From: Amycolatopsis deserti
GTDB taxonomy: Bacteria > Actinomycetota > Actinomycetes > Mycobacteriales > Pseudonocardiaceae
Length of the DNA: 64,000 nt
Reading direction: 5' to 3'
Assembly: GCF_014653945.1 (NCBI RefSeq)
Contig: NZ_BNAU01000001.1
Span: forward strand, 310,001 to 374,000
Shown here: positions 21,758-30,804 of the stretch, in pieces
Numbering within the stretch: position 1 is the first letter of the stretch
Layout: each line of letters begins with the position of its first letter
Translations under genes and position numbers: made by a program
Notes under the pieces: model-generated
Database searches by the model: none
What the model was told of the DNA's origin: nothing
Seen by the model: the letters and a program-made list of their open reading frames with translations, nothing else

Positions 21758-23007
21758 ACGGAGAACCAGTGCGTATCGATGGCGCCGAGGTCATTGTCAC
21801 CAGCCCGGGGCGGAACTTCGTCACGCTGAAGATCACGACCGCGGACGGGGTGGTCGGCTGGGGCGACGCGACGCTCAACGGCAGGGAGCTGTCGGTGGCG
21901 AGCTACCTGCGTGACCACGTCGCGCCGTTGCTGATCGGGCGTGACGCCCACCGGATCGAGGACACCTGGCAGTACCTCTACCGGGGCGGTTACTGGCGGC
22001 GTGGCCCGGTCACGATGGCCGCGATCGCCGCGGTCGACACGGCGTTGTGGGACATCAAGGCCAAGGTCGCGGGGTTGCCGCTGTACCAGCTCCTCGGTGG
22101 TGCCAGCCGGGACCGGTGCCTGGTCTACGGCCACGCCAGCGGGCGCGGGATTCCCGAGCTGTCCGACTCCATTCGCGAGCACCTCGAGCTGGGGTTCCGC
22201 GCGATCCGGGTCCAGACCGGTGTGCCCGGCCTGGATTCGGTGTACGGCGTGGCGAGCAGTTCGGCGGCGTCGGTCGGCGGATCCGGCCGGTACGACTACG
22301 AACCGGCGCGCCGTGCCGCCTTGCCGGCGGAGGAGTCCTGGGACACGCGGGCGTATCTGCGGCACGTGCCTTCGGTGTTCGAAGCGGTGCGCAACGAGTT
22401 CGGCCCCGAGCTGATCCTCCTGCACGACGCGCACCACCGGTTGACGCCCATCCAGGCGGCGCGGCTCGGCAAGTCGCTGGAGCCCTACGACCTGTTCTGG
22501 CTGGAGGACGTGACGCCCGCGGAGAACCCCGAGGCGCTGCGCCTGGTCCGCGAGCACACCACGACGCCGCTGGCGATCGGCGAGGTGTTCAACACCGTGT
22601 GGGACTATCAGACGCTGATCCGGGAGCAGCTCATCGACTACGTCCGCTCGCCGGTCACGCACGCCGGGGGCATCACGGGGGTGCGCCGGATCATCGACTA
22701 CGCCGCGATGTACCAGGTGAAGTCCGGCATGCACGGCCCGACCGATGTGTCACCGGTCGGCCTGGCGGCGGCTGTCCACCTTGGACTGGCGGTGCACAAC
22801 TTCGGGATCCAGGAGTACATGCTGCACAGCCCGGAGACGATGGCGGTGTTCGGCCCGACGTTCGAGTTCGCCGAGGGCGGTCTGCGCCCAGGGGAGGACC
22901 CGGGCCTGGGCATCCACTTCGACGAGGACCTCGCGGCGAAGTACCCCTACGAGCCGGCGTACCTGCCGACGAACCGCCTCAGTGACGGCACCGTCCACGA
23001 CTGGTGA
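21754..23007 (+). CDS. manD: D-mannonate dehydratase, enolase superfamily (ManD/RspA)
   Basis: Dehydrates D-mannonate to 2-keto-3-deoxy-D-gluconate. The 417-residue mandelate-racemase-type enolase has the ManD-specific strings [28 protein letters not shown] and the R-x-x-Y active-site loop region [19 protein letters not shown]. Metal ligands are seen in [19 protein letters not shown] and IGEVFNT, and [11 protein letters not shown] supplies the catalytic His. It replaces the UxuA-type dehydratase in this glucuronate route. ATGA overlap with uidB. High confidence in family; weakly active or regulatory ManD homologues exist, but context supports catabolism. Confidence 0.92.
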
Positions 23008-23290
23008 CGCGGCCACGGCTGACCCTCTGGTGACGCGGCCACGGCTGGCCCTCTGGTGGGGTGATGGTTGGCCTTCTCGTGGGGCGATGGTTGGCCCTCT
23101 CGGGCGGCCACGGCTGGCCCACTGGTGGGGCGATGGTTGGCCCTCTCGGGCGGCCACGGCTGGCCCTCTGGTGGGGCGATGGTTGTCCCTCTCGTAAGAC
23201 GACGGTTGGCCCTCTCGTCAGGCGTCGAGTGGGCCCTGGTGGGGCGGCGAATGGCCCTCTCGCGCGGCGATGACTGGGCTTCTCGTGGCC
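23008..23290. repeat. 23-bp tandem repeat array, about 12 degenerate copies
   Basis: The core TGGCCCTCT or a one- or two-base variant recurs at 23020, 23046, 23069, 23092, 23115, 23138, 23161, 23184, 23207, 23230, 23252 and 23275, a 23-base period with only two departures. Two alternate unit types (GGCGATGGT- and GGCCACGGC-) give a 46-bp higher order in the middle. 23 is not a multiple of three, and no gene with a start and ribosome-binding site covers it. There are no unique spacers, so it is not CRISPR. It begins right at the manD stop. The following 23291-23476 is GC-rich and I see nothing else in it. Confidence 0.85.
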
Positions 23291-23476
23291 GCGGCGCCGC
23301 GGCCACCGCTGGCCTCGCCCACCGCTGGTCAGCGGGTTCGCCGCCCTGACGGGCGCGATCGTGCCGCCGCACGGCAGCCGGGGCCGTCTGCCGGCGCACC
23401 CTGCGGCCTTCAGCGGCGGACCCGGCCGCCAGTCACCGGCGCACCCGGCCGCCCTCGGCCGCAGGCCCGGCCACCC

Positions 23477-24031
23477 TCAGCGGCGCACCCTCGACCGCAG
23501 GCCGTCCAGCAGCAGTTCCAGTCCCTGTTCGAAATCACCGGCCGAACCCGGCTCCCAGTCGATCGCTCCGGCGCTGGAGGCCTGCAGCGCCGCCTGTTCC
23601 TCCGCCGTGTGCCCGAAGACCAGGTGCAGCAACGCGCGCGTGCCCACCTCGACGAGGTCGTCCTCCAGGCCGCCCGCCCGCAGCGCCTCCCGCAGCTGCG
23701 TGGCCGGTTCGCTGGCGCCGAGGCCGAACGTGTGCGCCGTCGCGACCACCTCGGCTCCGTCCCGGTAGGCCAGCATCGCGTCGCGCAGTTCGGCGCAGAT
23801 CTCCACCACCCGCCGGTCCCACTCGGCCGCCCGGCGCTCGCGTCTGCCGCGGTCGAGGATCTCGTCGGCGATCGCGGCCAGCAGCGTCTGCTTGTTCGGC
23901 ACGTGGTGGTAGAGCGCGCTCGGCTGCAGGCCCAGTTCGGCGGCCAGCCGGCGCATGGTGAGCGATTCCAGCCCGTACTCGTCGAGGACCTCGATCGCGC
24001 GCTCGACCACATCGCGCCGGTGGTAGCGCAC
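23477..24031 (-). CDS. TetR-family regulator, BioQ-like biotin repressor candidate
   Basis: A 184-residue TetR protein: HTH in residues 5-50 (SLTMRRLAAELGLQPSALYHHVPNK) and a TetR_C-type ligand domain. GTG at 24031 follows GGGAGGAG by six bases, which decides the start. It is divergent from bioB. In other actinobacteria a TetR regulator (BioQ) controls biotin genes from a similar place and binds a GAAC-N3-GTTA/C palindrome; such a site is present at 24090-24100. The identification as BioQ is inference from context and operator, since the TetR sequence alone does not decide it. Confidence 0.85.
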   Translation of the reverse strand: MRYHRRDVVERAIEVLDEYGLESLTMRRLAAELGLQPSALYHHVPNKQTLLAAIADEILDRGRRERRAAEWDRRVVEICAELRDAMLAYRDGAEVVATAHTFGLGASEPATQLREALRAGGLEDDLVEVGTRALLHLVFGHTAEEQAALQASSAGAIDWEPGSAGDFEQGLELLLDGLRSRVRR

Positions 24032-24089
24032 GCCGACTCCTCCCGTTGACCTGTTCGCCGCGCCCAGTGTACCGTCGGCGCCGCCAACC

Positions 24090-24100
24090 GAACACCGTTC
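24090..24100. promoter_or_regulatory. Predicted BioQ-type operator GAAC-ACC-GTTC
   Basis: A perfect 4-3-4 inverted repeat 40 bases upstream of the bioB ATG and 59 from the TetR start. It resembles the TGAAC-N3-GTTAC motif reported, as I recall, for BioQ in mycobacteria and corynebacteria. Confidence 0.5.
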
Positions 24101-24139
24101 AGGTTGTAATCGACCAGTCACGCAGAGTCAGGAGAAGTG

Positions 24140-25201
24140 ATGGGCTCCAGGTTCGAGCAGCTCGCCGACGCGGTCCTCGCCGGGGTTCCCGCCGGGCCCG
24201 GTGACGCGCTCGCCGTGCTGGGTGCCGACGACGCCGAGGTGCTCTCCCTCGTCGCCGCGGCGGGCAGGCTCCGCCGCGCGCATTTCGGCAACACCGTCAA
24301 GGTGAACTACCTGGTGAACCTGAAGTCCGGCCTGTGCCCGGAGAACTGCAACTACTGCTCCCAGGCGCTCGGCTCCGCCGCCCCCATCCTCAAGTACTCC
24401 TGGCTGTCCAAAGAGGAGACGCTCAAGCAGGCCTGCGCGGGGATCGCCGGCGGGGCCGCGCGGGTGTGCCTGGTCTCCTCCGGCCGCGGACCGTCCAACC
24501 GGGACATCGACCGCGTCACCGAGATGGTCGGGGCGCTGAAGGCGGAACACCCCGAAGTCGAGGTCTGCGCCTGCCTCGGCCTGCTCTCCGACGGGCAGGC
24601 CGAACGCCTCGCCGAGGCCGGCGTGGACGCCTACAACCACAACATCAACACCGCCGAGAGCCACCACCACACCATCGTCCAGACCCACACCTACGCCGAC
24701 CGGGTGGACACCGTGGAGAAGGCGAAGACCGGCGGGCTGTCGCCGTGCTCGGGCCTCATCGCCGGCCTGGGCGAGACCGACGAGCAGCTGGTCGAGGCGC
24801 TGTTCGCGCTCAAGGAACTGGACGCCGACTCGATCCCGGTCAACTTCCTGATGCCCTTCGACGGCACCCCGCTGGCGGACACCTGGGAGCTGTCCCCGCT
24901 GCGGTGCCTGAAGATCCTGGCGATGGCGCGGTTCGTGTGCCCGGACAAGGAGATCCGCATCGCCGGCGGCCGCGAGATGCACCTGCGCTCGCTGCAGCCG
25001 CTCGCGCTGCACGTCGCCAACTCGCTCTTCCTCGGCGACTACCTCACTTCCGAGGGACAGGCGGCGCAGGCCGACCTGGACATGATCCGGGACAACGGGT
25101 TCGTCGTGCTGGGGTCCGAAGAGGACCGGGCCCGGACCGAGCCGATCGACCCGGCCATCCGCCGCCGCGGCGCGGGCACCGGCCTCGTCCCCAACGCCTG
25201 A
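24140..25201 (+). CDS. bioB: Biotin synthase
   Basis: Radical-SAM enzyme inserting sulfur into dethiobiotin, the last step of biotin synthesis. The 353-residue protein has the radical-SAM cluster C66-x3-C70-x2-C73 in [12 protein letters not shown] and the second-cluster and substrate motifs [23 protein letters not shown] and the late [16 protein letters not shown] at 24140 has AGGAG five bases upstream, better than the GTG directly before it. First gene of the bioB-bioA-bioF operon; the stop overlaps the bioA ATG (TGATG). Confidence 0.97.
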   Translation: MGSRFEQLADAVLAGVPAGPGDALAVLGADDAEVLSLVAAAGRLRRAHFGNTVKVNYLVNLKSGLCPENCNYCSQALGSAAPILKYSWLSKEETLKQACAGIAGGAARVCLVSSGRGPSNRDIDRVTEMVGALKAEHPEVEVCACLGLLSDGQAERLAEAGVDAYNHNINTAESHHHTIVQTHTYADRVDTVEKAKTGGLSPCSGLIAGLGETDEQLVEALFALKELDADSIPVNFLMPFDGTPLADTWELSPLRCLKILAMARFVCPDKEIRIAGGREMHLRSLQPLALHVANSLFLGDYLTSEGQAAQADLDMIRDNGFVVLGSEEDRARTEPIDPAIRRRGAGTGLVPNA

Positions 25202-26460
25202 TGTCCCCGGAGGACCTGCTCGCGTTCGACCGCGGGCACCTGTGGCACCCGTACACGTCGATGACCGATCCGGCGCCGGTGCGGCTGGTCACCGGCGCGT
25301 CCGGCAGCCGCATCACCCTCGACGGCGTCGGCGACGTGGTCGACGGGATGGCGTCGTGGTGGTCGGCGATCCACGGCTACCGGCACCCGGTGCTCGACGA
25401 GGCGGCGCGCCGCCAGCTGTCGCGGATGTCGCACGTGATGTTCGGCGGCCTCACCCACGAGCCCGCCGTCGAGCTGGCGTCCCGGCTGGTCGACCTGACC
25501 CCCGCCGGCCTGGAGCACGTCTTCCTCGCCGATTCCGGGTCGGTGAGCGTCGAGGTGGCGATGAAGATGGCGCTGCAGTACCAGCGCGGCACCGGCCGCC
25601 CCGAGCGGACCCGGTTCCTCACCGTCCGCGGCGGCTACCACGGCGACACCTTCGACTGCATGAGCGTGTGCGACCCCGACGGCGGGATGCACGCCATGTG
25701 GTCGGGTGTCCTGCCGGAGCAGGTGTTCGGCGCGCGCCCACCCCGGCTCGAATCCGACGTCGCCGCCTGGGCCGCGGATTTCCGCACGCTCGCCGCCGAG
25801 CACGCCGACCGGCTGGCCGGGCTGATCGTGGAGCCGCTGCTGCAGGGCGCCGGTGGCATGCACCCCTACCCGGCGAGCTGCCTGGCGGTCTTCCGGGAGG
25901 TGGCCGACGAGCACGGGCTGGTGCTGATCTTCGACGAGATCGCCACCGGCTTCGGCCGCACCGGCACGCTGTTCGCCGCCGACGCCGCCGGGGTGGCGCC
26001 GGACGTGATGTGCGTGGGCAAGGCCCTCACCGGCGGTTACCTGTCGCTGGCCGCGACCTTGTGCACGAGTGAGGTCGCGAGTGGACTGTCCGCCAGTGAT
26101 TCCGGTGTGCTCATGCACGGCCCCACGTTCATGGGCAACCCGCTGGCCTGCGCGATCGCGACGGCCAGCCTGGACCTGCTGTCCACTGGGGACTGGCGGG
26201 CTGACGTGTGCCGGATCAACACCGGGTTGCAGTCCCTGCACGAGATCGCGGCCGCCGACGTGCGCGTGCTCGGTGCGGTCGGCGTGGTCCAGCTCGACCA
26301 CCCGGTCGACGTCGACAAGGCGACCGCGGCGGCGCTGGCCGAGGGCGTGTGGCTGCGCCCGTTCCGGGACCTGATCTACACCATGCCGCCCTACGTGTGC
26401 ACCGACGACGACATCGCCGCGATCTGCCGCGGCATCGCGGCCGCGGCGGCGGTCGCATGA
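25201..26460 (+). CDS. bioA: Adenosylmethionine-8-amino-7-oxononanoate aminotransferase
   Basis: PLP enzyme converting KAPA to DAPA with SAM as amino donor. 419 residues; HLWHPYTSM near the start and [12 protein letters not shown] are BioA-specific, [17 protein letters not shown] binds phosphate, [14 protein letters not shown] carries the Asp contacting the pyridine nitrogen, [10 protein letters not shown] carries the Schiff-base Lys, and [12 protein letters not shown] follows. The gene overlaps bioB by one base and bioF by ATGA. No oddities. Confidence 0.97.
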   Translation: MSPEDLLAFDRGHLWHPYTSMTDPAPVRLVTGASGSRITLDGVGDVVDGMASWWSAIHGYRHPVLDEAARRQLSRMSHVMFGGLTHEPAVELASRLVDLTPAGLEHVFLADSGSVSVEVAMKMALQYQRGTGRPERTRFLTVRGGYHGDTFDCMSVCDPDGGMHAMWSGVLPEQVFGARPPRLESDVAAWAADFRTLAAEHADRLAGLIVEPLLQGAGGMHPYPASCLAVFREVADEHGLVLIFDEIATGFGRTGTLFAADAAGVAPDVMCVGKALTGGYLSLAATLCTSEVASGLSASDSGVLMHGPTFMGNPLACAIATASLDLLSTGDWRADVCRINTGLQSLHEIAAADVRVLGAVGVVQLDHPVDVDKATAAALAEGVWLRPFRDLIYTMPPYVCTDDDIAAICRGIAAAAAVA

Positions 26461-27593
26461 GCTGGGCGGAGTGGTTCGCCGCGCAGCGGTCCGCGCGTGA
26501 GGCCGCCGGCCTGCACCGCACGCTGCGCCCGCGGGCGGCCGACGACGACCTCATCGACCTGGCGAACAACGACTACCTGGGACTGAGCGGCCACCCGGCT
26601 GTCCGCCGCGCGGCGGCCGAAGCCGCTCTGGTCTGGGGCGCCGGTGCCGGTGCCTCCCGGCTGGTGACCGGCACGACCACCCTGCACGCCGAGCTGGAAC
26701 GCGAACTGGCCGGCTTCACCGGCCGCGAGGCGGCGCTGGTGTTCTCCACCGGCTACCACGCCAACCTCTCGGCGGTGACCGCGCTGGCCGACCGGGACAC
26801 CCTCATCGTCTCGGACGCCCACGTGCACGCCTCCCTGATCGACGCCGCGCGCCTGTCCCGGGCCGCGGTCCGGGTGGTCCCGCACAACGACGTCACCGCC
26901 GTCCGGGACGCGCTGGCCGCGGCCGGGGGACGGCGAGCGCTCGTGCTGACCGAGTCGATCTTCTCGGTCCTCGGCGACGCCGCACCCCTCGCCGAGCTGG
27001 CCGAGACCTGCGCCGACCACGGCGCACTGCTCGTCGTCGACGAGGCGCACGGGCTCGGCGTGGCCGGTGACGGTGGCCGCGGCCTGCTGCACGGCCTCGG
27101 CCTGAACGACCACCCGCACGTCGTGATGACCGCGACCCTGTCCAAATCGCTGGGCGCGATGGGCGGGGCGGTCCTCGGCTCCGCCGCGCTGACCGACCAC
27201 CTCGTCAACCGGGCGCGCCCGTTCATCTTCGACACCGGACTGGCGCCGGCACCCACCGCCGGAGCGTTGGCCGCGCTGCGGATCCTGCGCGGACAGCCCG
27301 GCCTGCCGTCCCGGATCCACGAGCGCGGCGCCGAGCTGGCCGACCGGCTGCACGTGCCGCGTTCGGCGGGCGCGGTGCTGTCGGTGCCGATGCCCTCCCC
27401 GCAGGTCGCGCTCGCCGCCCAGGCCGGCGCCCTCGCGGCCGGAGTGCGGGTGGGCTGCTTCCGGCCACCGTCGGTGCCCGACGGCGTTTCCCGCTTGCGC
27501 ATCACAACACACGCCGGGCTGGACGAGGAGAGCTGGGAGCGCGCGATCGGCGTCGTGGCCCGGGTAGCCGAGGAGCACCGGCAACTCGTGTGA
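26457..27593 (+). CDS. bioF: 8-amino-7-oxononanoate synthase
   Basis: PLP enzyme condensing pimeloyl-ACP or -CoA with alanine to KAPA. 378 residues of the alpha-oxoamine synthase family: [13 protein letters not shown] at the N-terminus, [36 protein letters not shown] and the Lys of [12 protein letters not shown] (Schiff base). ATGA overlap with bioA. The operon would normally continue with bioD, but the next gene is on the other strand, so dethiobiotin synthetase must be encoded elsewhere. Confidence 0.96.
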   Translation: MSWAEWFAAQRSAREAAGLHRTLRPRAADDDLIDLANNDYLGLSGHPAVRRAAAEAALVWGAGAGASRLVTGTTTLHAELERELAGFTGREAALVFSTGYHANLSAVTALADRDTLIVSDAHVHASLIDAARLSRAAVRVVPHNDVTAVRDALAAAGGRRALVLTESIFSVLGDAAPLAELAETCADHGALLVVDEAHGLGVAGDGGRGLLHGLGLNDHPHVVMTATLSKSLGAMGGAVLGSAALTDHLVNRARPFIFDTGLAPAPTAGALAALRILRGQPGLPSRIHERGAELADRLHVPRSAGAVLSVPMPSPQVALAAQAGALAAGVRVGCFRPPSVPDGVSRLRITTHAGLDEESWERAIGVVARVAEEHRQLV

Positions 27594-27604
27594 CGACGGC
27601 GCGT

Positions 27605-28417
27605 TCAGTCCACGAGTGCGCCGGCGGACAGGTTGGCGATCGCCCCGGTCATGGCTCCGGCTCGATCCGACGCCAGGAACGCGGCGGTCTCGGCGATCTC
27701 GGACAGCGTCGGCAGCCGCTTCAGCAGCGTTCCCTGCGCCATGGCCCCGTGTTCGAGCATGTCCTCGACCGACTGCCCGGCCGCCGAAGCGGTGTGGCGG
27801 AACAGGTCCGCGGTGTAGGAACCCGCGGCCGGCGCGTCGACCACGGCGTGCGGGCGGATGCCGATCACCCGGATGTTGCGCGGTGCCAGCTCCGCGGCCA
27901 GAACCCGCGCGAAGGCCTCCTTGCCGGCCGCGCTCACGCTGTGCCCCAGGATGCCGCCCAGCGCCAGTTTGGCGCCCGGCTCGGACAAGGTCAGGATGAC
28001 GCCGGGCCGCTCGCCGCCCATGTGCCGGGCGACGGCCTTGCTGGTGATGAACAGCGCCCGCAGGAAGCCGTCGACCGGCCGCAGGAACTCCTCCAGCGAG
28101 AGGTCCGCCAGCACGGTTCCCTGGTCGTGCATGACGCTCACCGCGTTGAGGGCGATGTCGATTCCGCCGGCCCGCGCCGCGATCGCGCCGGCGTGCTCGT
28201 CGACCGCGCGCTGATCGAACACGTCGACCCGCGCGGTCTCGGCGGTTCCGCCCGCGGCGGCGATGTCGCGCGCCACCGCGTCGAGCTTCGCCTGCGTGCG
28301 CCCGGCGAGGAAGACCCGGGCGCCTTCCCGGGCGAAGACGCGGGCGATCGCGCCGCCGAGGGCGCCACCGCCGCCGTAGATCACGGCGTTCTTGTCGGGC
28401 AGCAGCGATCCGCTCAT
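27605..28417 (-). CDS. SDR-fold protein lacking the catalytic tyrosine
   Basis: A 270-residue short-chain dehydrogenase-like protein. The Rossmann motif YGGGGALGGAIARVF is a Gly-rich variant, strand four ends in LNAVSV in place of NNAG, and where the YxxxK motif should be it reads SVSAAGKEAF: Lys is kept but Tyr is replaced by Ser. It may bind a cofactor without normal redox catalysis, or use another residue. It is the third gene of a coupled set with an ArsR regulator and an AHSA1 protein (ATGA overlap at 28414). Its 3' end meets bioF 12 bases away in convergent orientation. Confidence 0.82.
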   Translation of the reverse strand: MSGSLLPDKNAVIYGGGGALGGAIARVFAREGARVFLAGRTQAKLDAVARDIAAAGGTAETARVDVFDQRAVDEHAGAIAARAGGIDIALNAVSVMHDQGTVLADLSLEEFLRPVDGFLRALFITSKAVARHMGGERPGVILTLSEPGAKLALGGILGHSVSAAGKEAFARVLAAELAPRNIRVIGIRPHAVVDAPAAGSYTADLFRHTASAAGQSVEDMLEHGAMAQGTLLKRLPTLSEIAETAAFLASDRAGAMTGAIANLSAGALVD

Positions 28418-28761
28418 CGGGGTCCTCCACGGTTCTGGCTCTGGATCTGTTCGGCTATGCGCTTGATGCGGTTCAGCCGCGCATCCCAGGTCTTGCCGAC
28501 TTCGTTCAGTTGCCGCACGGCGCGGGCGAGCTGCGCCTCGTCGACTTCGTAGCGCCGCTCACGGCCGGTGGGCGTGGCGTGCACGAGTCCCGCGCGATCG
28601 AGGACGGCCAGGTGTTTGGTGACCGCCTGGCGCGAGATCGGGAGATGGTCGCTCAGGCTGGTCGGCGTGCCGGCGCCGTGCGCGAGCAGCAGGTCGAGCA
28701 GGCGGCGCCGGACCGGGTCGCCGATCGCCGACCAGAGTTCGTCGTCGACGGGCACCGTCAT
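28414..28761 (-). CDS. ArsR-family regulator (SRPBCC-associated type)
   Basis: A 115-residue winged-helix repressor without metal-binding cysteines. LWSAIGDPVRRRLLDLLLAHG and SLSDHLPISRQAVTKHLAVLDRAGLV form the HTH, ending in a helical YEVDEAQLARAVRQLNEVGK tail. This subtype is regularly paired with an AHSA1/SRPBCC gene, as here: its ATG overlaps the stop of the SRPBCC gene upstream. It probably represses its own operon through the two GCAAC-N5-GTTGC sites at 29224-29283. Confidence 0.9.
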   Translation of the reverse strand: MTVPVDDELWSAIGDPVRRRLLDLLLAHGAGTPTSLSDHLPISRQAVTKHLAVLDRAGLVHATPTGRERRYEVDEAQLARAVRQLNEVGKTWDARLNRIKRIAEQIQSQNRGGPR

Positions 28762-29207
28762 CGCGCCACCACGGTCGGCGCGTAGCTCCGCAGCCGGGGC
28801 AGGAACGTGTCCCAGCCGCGCTCGTGGTCGTGGAAGGTCTGTTCGAGCACGGCCGCTTCCCAGCCCTTCTCCCGCCAGCCGCTCTCGGTCAGGCGCAGGA
28901 TCGTGCCGTCGCCGGAGGGCTCCAGCTCGAAGGTGACCAGGAGCGAGTTGCCCACCCCGGGCAGTTCGCCGTCCGGCGCGATCCACCGGATGGCGAACCG
29001 GCGGGGCGGATCCACGTCGACCACCGTGATCGACTCGGCCGCGCCGTGGTGGCCCCAGCTCAGTTCGCCGGCCGCGCCCGGTGCCGGCTCGAACGACGCG
29101 TCGTCGGACCACCACCTGCTGATGTGCTCGGGACGGCTCACCACGTCGAACACGATCTCCGGTGCCGCGTCGATGCGGATCTCGCGCTCCAGTTTTCCGA
29201 ACTCCAC
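28758..29207 (-). CDS. AHSA1/SRPBCC-family protein
   Basis: A 149-residue START-like (SRPBCC) ligand-binding protein of the Activator-of-Hsp90-homologue type found beside ArsR genes: REIRIDAAPEIVFDVVSRPEHISRWWSD opens the fold (cited in part by its RWW signature) and GWDTFLPRL closes it. GTG at 29207 follows GGGAGG by six bases; an ATG eight codons earlier would lie inside the operator. First gene of an SRPBCC-ArsR-SDR operon. Ligand unknown. Confidence 0.85.
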   Translation of the reverse strand: MEFGKLEREIRIDAAPEIVFDVVSRPEHISRWWSDDASFEPAPGAAGELSWGHHGAAESITVVDVDPPRRFAIRWIAPDGELPGVGNSLLVTFELEPSGDGTILRLTESGWREKGWEAAVLEQTFHDHERGWDTFLPRLRSYAPTVVAR

Positions 29208-29223
29208 GCCGGACCTCCCATAG

Positions 29224-29283
29224 GCAACCATTGGTTGCGTATGACGCTAGCCCGCGGGTGGCGAATGTGCAACCTTTTGTTGC
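29224..29283. promoter_or_regulatory. Two GCAAC-N5-GTTGC operators (predicted ArsR sites)
   Basis: Site one, GCAACCATTGGTTGC at 29224-29238, is a perfect 7-1-7 palindrome 17 bases before the SRPBCC start. Site two, GCAACCTTTTGTTGC at 29269-29283, has the same arms and the same five-base centre, 45 bases away. They sit in the only promoter region available to the SRPBCC-ArsR-SDR operon, so ArsR autorepression is the simple reading. Confidence 0.6.
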
Positions 29284-29286
29284 GGT

Positions 29287-29838
29287 TCAGCCCAGCCCGT
29301 CCAGCAGCAGATCCGCCACCGCCTGCGCGGCCAATGGTGGTCCGCCGGGCGCGACCGAACTGGCCGAGGAGGTCGCCACCAGCATCCGCGCCGCGGCGTG
29401 GTGGCGGGGCGTCGGCTCGCGGTGGCCGGTCACCCGCGCCAGATACGCGCTCACCGCCGTGGTGATGGAGTCGTGGATCTCTCGCGCGCGGGTCCGCAGC
29501 TCGGGGTGGTGCTCGCTCTCCCGGAACACGATCCGGTGCATCGGCGTCTGCTCGCCCAGCAGGCGCGACAACCGCGTCCACAACTCGACCACGGCGGCGC
29601 GCGGATCGGCCGGCGCCGGGGACGGGACCAGATCGGCGAGGGTCCGCGTCGACCGTTCCCGGATCAGCGCCAGCAGCAGCCCTTCCTTCGTGCCGAAGTG
29701 GTAGAAGATCAGCCCCTGCGGCACCCCGGCGGCCGTCGCCAGGCGGGCGGTCGACGTGCGGGCGTAGCCGCGCTCGGCGAACAGCTCCTCGGCCGCGGCC
29801 AGGATGCGGTCGCGGCCGGAGGAGTGGGGTCCGGTCAC
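29287..29838 (-). CDS. TetR-family transcriptional regulator
   Basis: A 183-residue TetR protein: RDRILAAAEELFAERGYARTST enters the HTH, AAGVPQGLIFYHFGTKEGLL completes it, and the C-terminal half is a helical ligand domain rich in Arg and Ala. GTG at 29838 is chosen because it follows the upstream SDR stop by five bases, implying cotranscription. It probably binds the 18-bp palindrome at 30714-30731 that controls this pair and the divergent transporter. Confidence 0.85.
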   Translation of the reverse strand: MTGPHSSGRDRILAAAEELFAERGYARTSTARLATAAGVPQGLIFYHFGTKEGLLLALIRERSTRTLADLVPSPAPADPRAAVVELWTRLSRLLGEQTPMHRIVFRESEHHPELRTRAREIHDSITTAVSAYLARVTGHREPTPRHHAAARMLVATSSASSVAPGGPPLAAQAVADLLLDGLG

Positions 29839-29843
29839 GGGGC

Positions 29844-30659
29844 TCAGAACTCGGTGACGCCGGCGTCGGGGGCCAGCTCGTGGGCGGTGACGTACTTCGA
29901 TTCGTCCGAGGCCAGGAACAGCACCGTGTCCGCGACGTCCTCGGGCTCGGTGATCGCCACCGGCAGCAGGTTCGTCAGCATCCCGGCCAGCTTCGGGTCC
30001 CGCTCGAACCCCTTGGCGAACGCGGCCTGCAGCCCCTCGCCGGTCATCCCGGTGTTCACCCCGGTCGGATGCACGCTGTTGACGCGGATGTCGTGCCGCG
30101 CCAGCTCGGTGGCGAACGCCTTCGCCATGCCGCGCACCGCCCACTTGCTCGTCGTGTAGGGCACCAGGAACGGCTGAACCTTCATCCCGGCGGCCGAGCT
30201 GATCAGGATGATCGACCCGCCGCCCCGCTCGACCAGGTGCGGCGCGCCGGCCATGACGGTGTTCCACACGCCGCGCACGTTCACGCCGATCGTGTCGTCG
30301 AAGATCTCCTCGGTGACGTCGTCCCAGGTCGACGGCACGCAGATCCCGGCGTTGGCGACCACGATGTCCAGCCCGCCCAGCTCCGCGACACCGGCGTCGA
30401 CGCCCGCGCGCAGCTTCGCCAGGTCCCGCACGTCCGCCTGCACCCGGACCGCCCGCCGCCCGGTCTTCTCCACCAGGCGCACGGTCTCGTCCAGGTCCGC
30501 GGGCGTGGGGGAGGCGTAGGTGACGCTGGGCAGCGTGCCGGCGATGTCCACCACGATCACGTCGGCGCCCTCCTGCGCCAGCCGCACCGCGTCCGCCCGG
30601 CCCTGACCCCGTGCCGCGCCGGTGATCAACGCGACCTTGCCCGCAACCCGTCCCGCCAT
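29844..30659 (-). CDS. Mycofactocin-coupled SDR oxidoreductase
   Basis: A 271-residue SDR of the group whose NAD is held tightly and re-oxidised by mycofactocin. GRVAGKVALITGAARGQGR at the start, the characteristic insert SPTPADLDETVRLVEKTGRR after strand two, and VANAG in place of NNAG are hallmarks. Catalytic Ser lies in ILISSAAG and the YTTSK motif is complete. ATG at 30659 has GAGGAG upstream. Operon with TetR downstream and opposite an MHS transporter, so the substrate is likely an imported alcohol or acid. No mycofactocin biosynthesis gene is in the window. Confidence 0.9.
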   Translation of the reverse strand: MAGRVAGKVALITGAARGQGRADAVRLAQEGADVIVVDIAGTLPSVTYASPTPADLDETVRLVEKTGRRAVRVQADVRDLAKLRAGVDAGVAELGGLDIVVANAGICVPSTWDDVTEEIFDDTIGVNVRGVWNTVMAGAPHLVERGGGSIILISSAAGMKVQPFLVPYTTSKWAVRGMAKAFATELARHDIRVNSVHPTGVNTGMTGEGLQAAFAKGFERDPKLAGMLTNLLPVAITEPEDVADTVLFLASDESKYVTAHELAPDAGVTEF

Positions 30660-30713
30660 CGTCTGAGTCTCCTCGTCTCCCGCGCCGTCGCGGGTCACCG
30701 CCGAGACTGCCCC

Positions 30714-30731
30714 TGAGTGAGTACTCAGTCA
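30714..30731. promoter_or_regulatory. Predicted TetR operator, 18-bp near-perfect palindrome
   Basis: TGAGTGAGTACTCAGTCA: arms match at all but one position each side around the perfect centre TGAGTACTCA. It lies between the divergent SDR-tetR operon (start 30659) and the MHS transporter (start near 30805), a typical place for a TetR repressor controlling both. Confidence 0.6.
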
Positions 30732-30804
30732 AGAGCCTTGACGGGTCCGGGCCGCGATGCCATCCTTCGTCGGCATATCAGAGGCTCTGATGATTGGTGG
30801 TTCG

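Noticed and set aside
23008-23290. The repeat array as a CRISPR locus
   Set aside because: Units are contiguous with no unique spacers, diverge from one another, and no cas gene is near.
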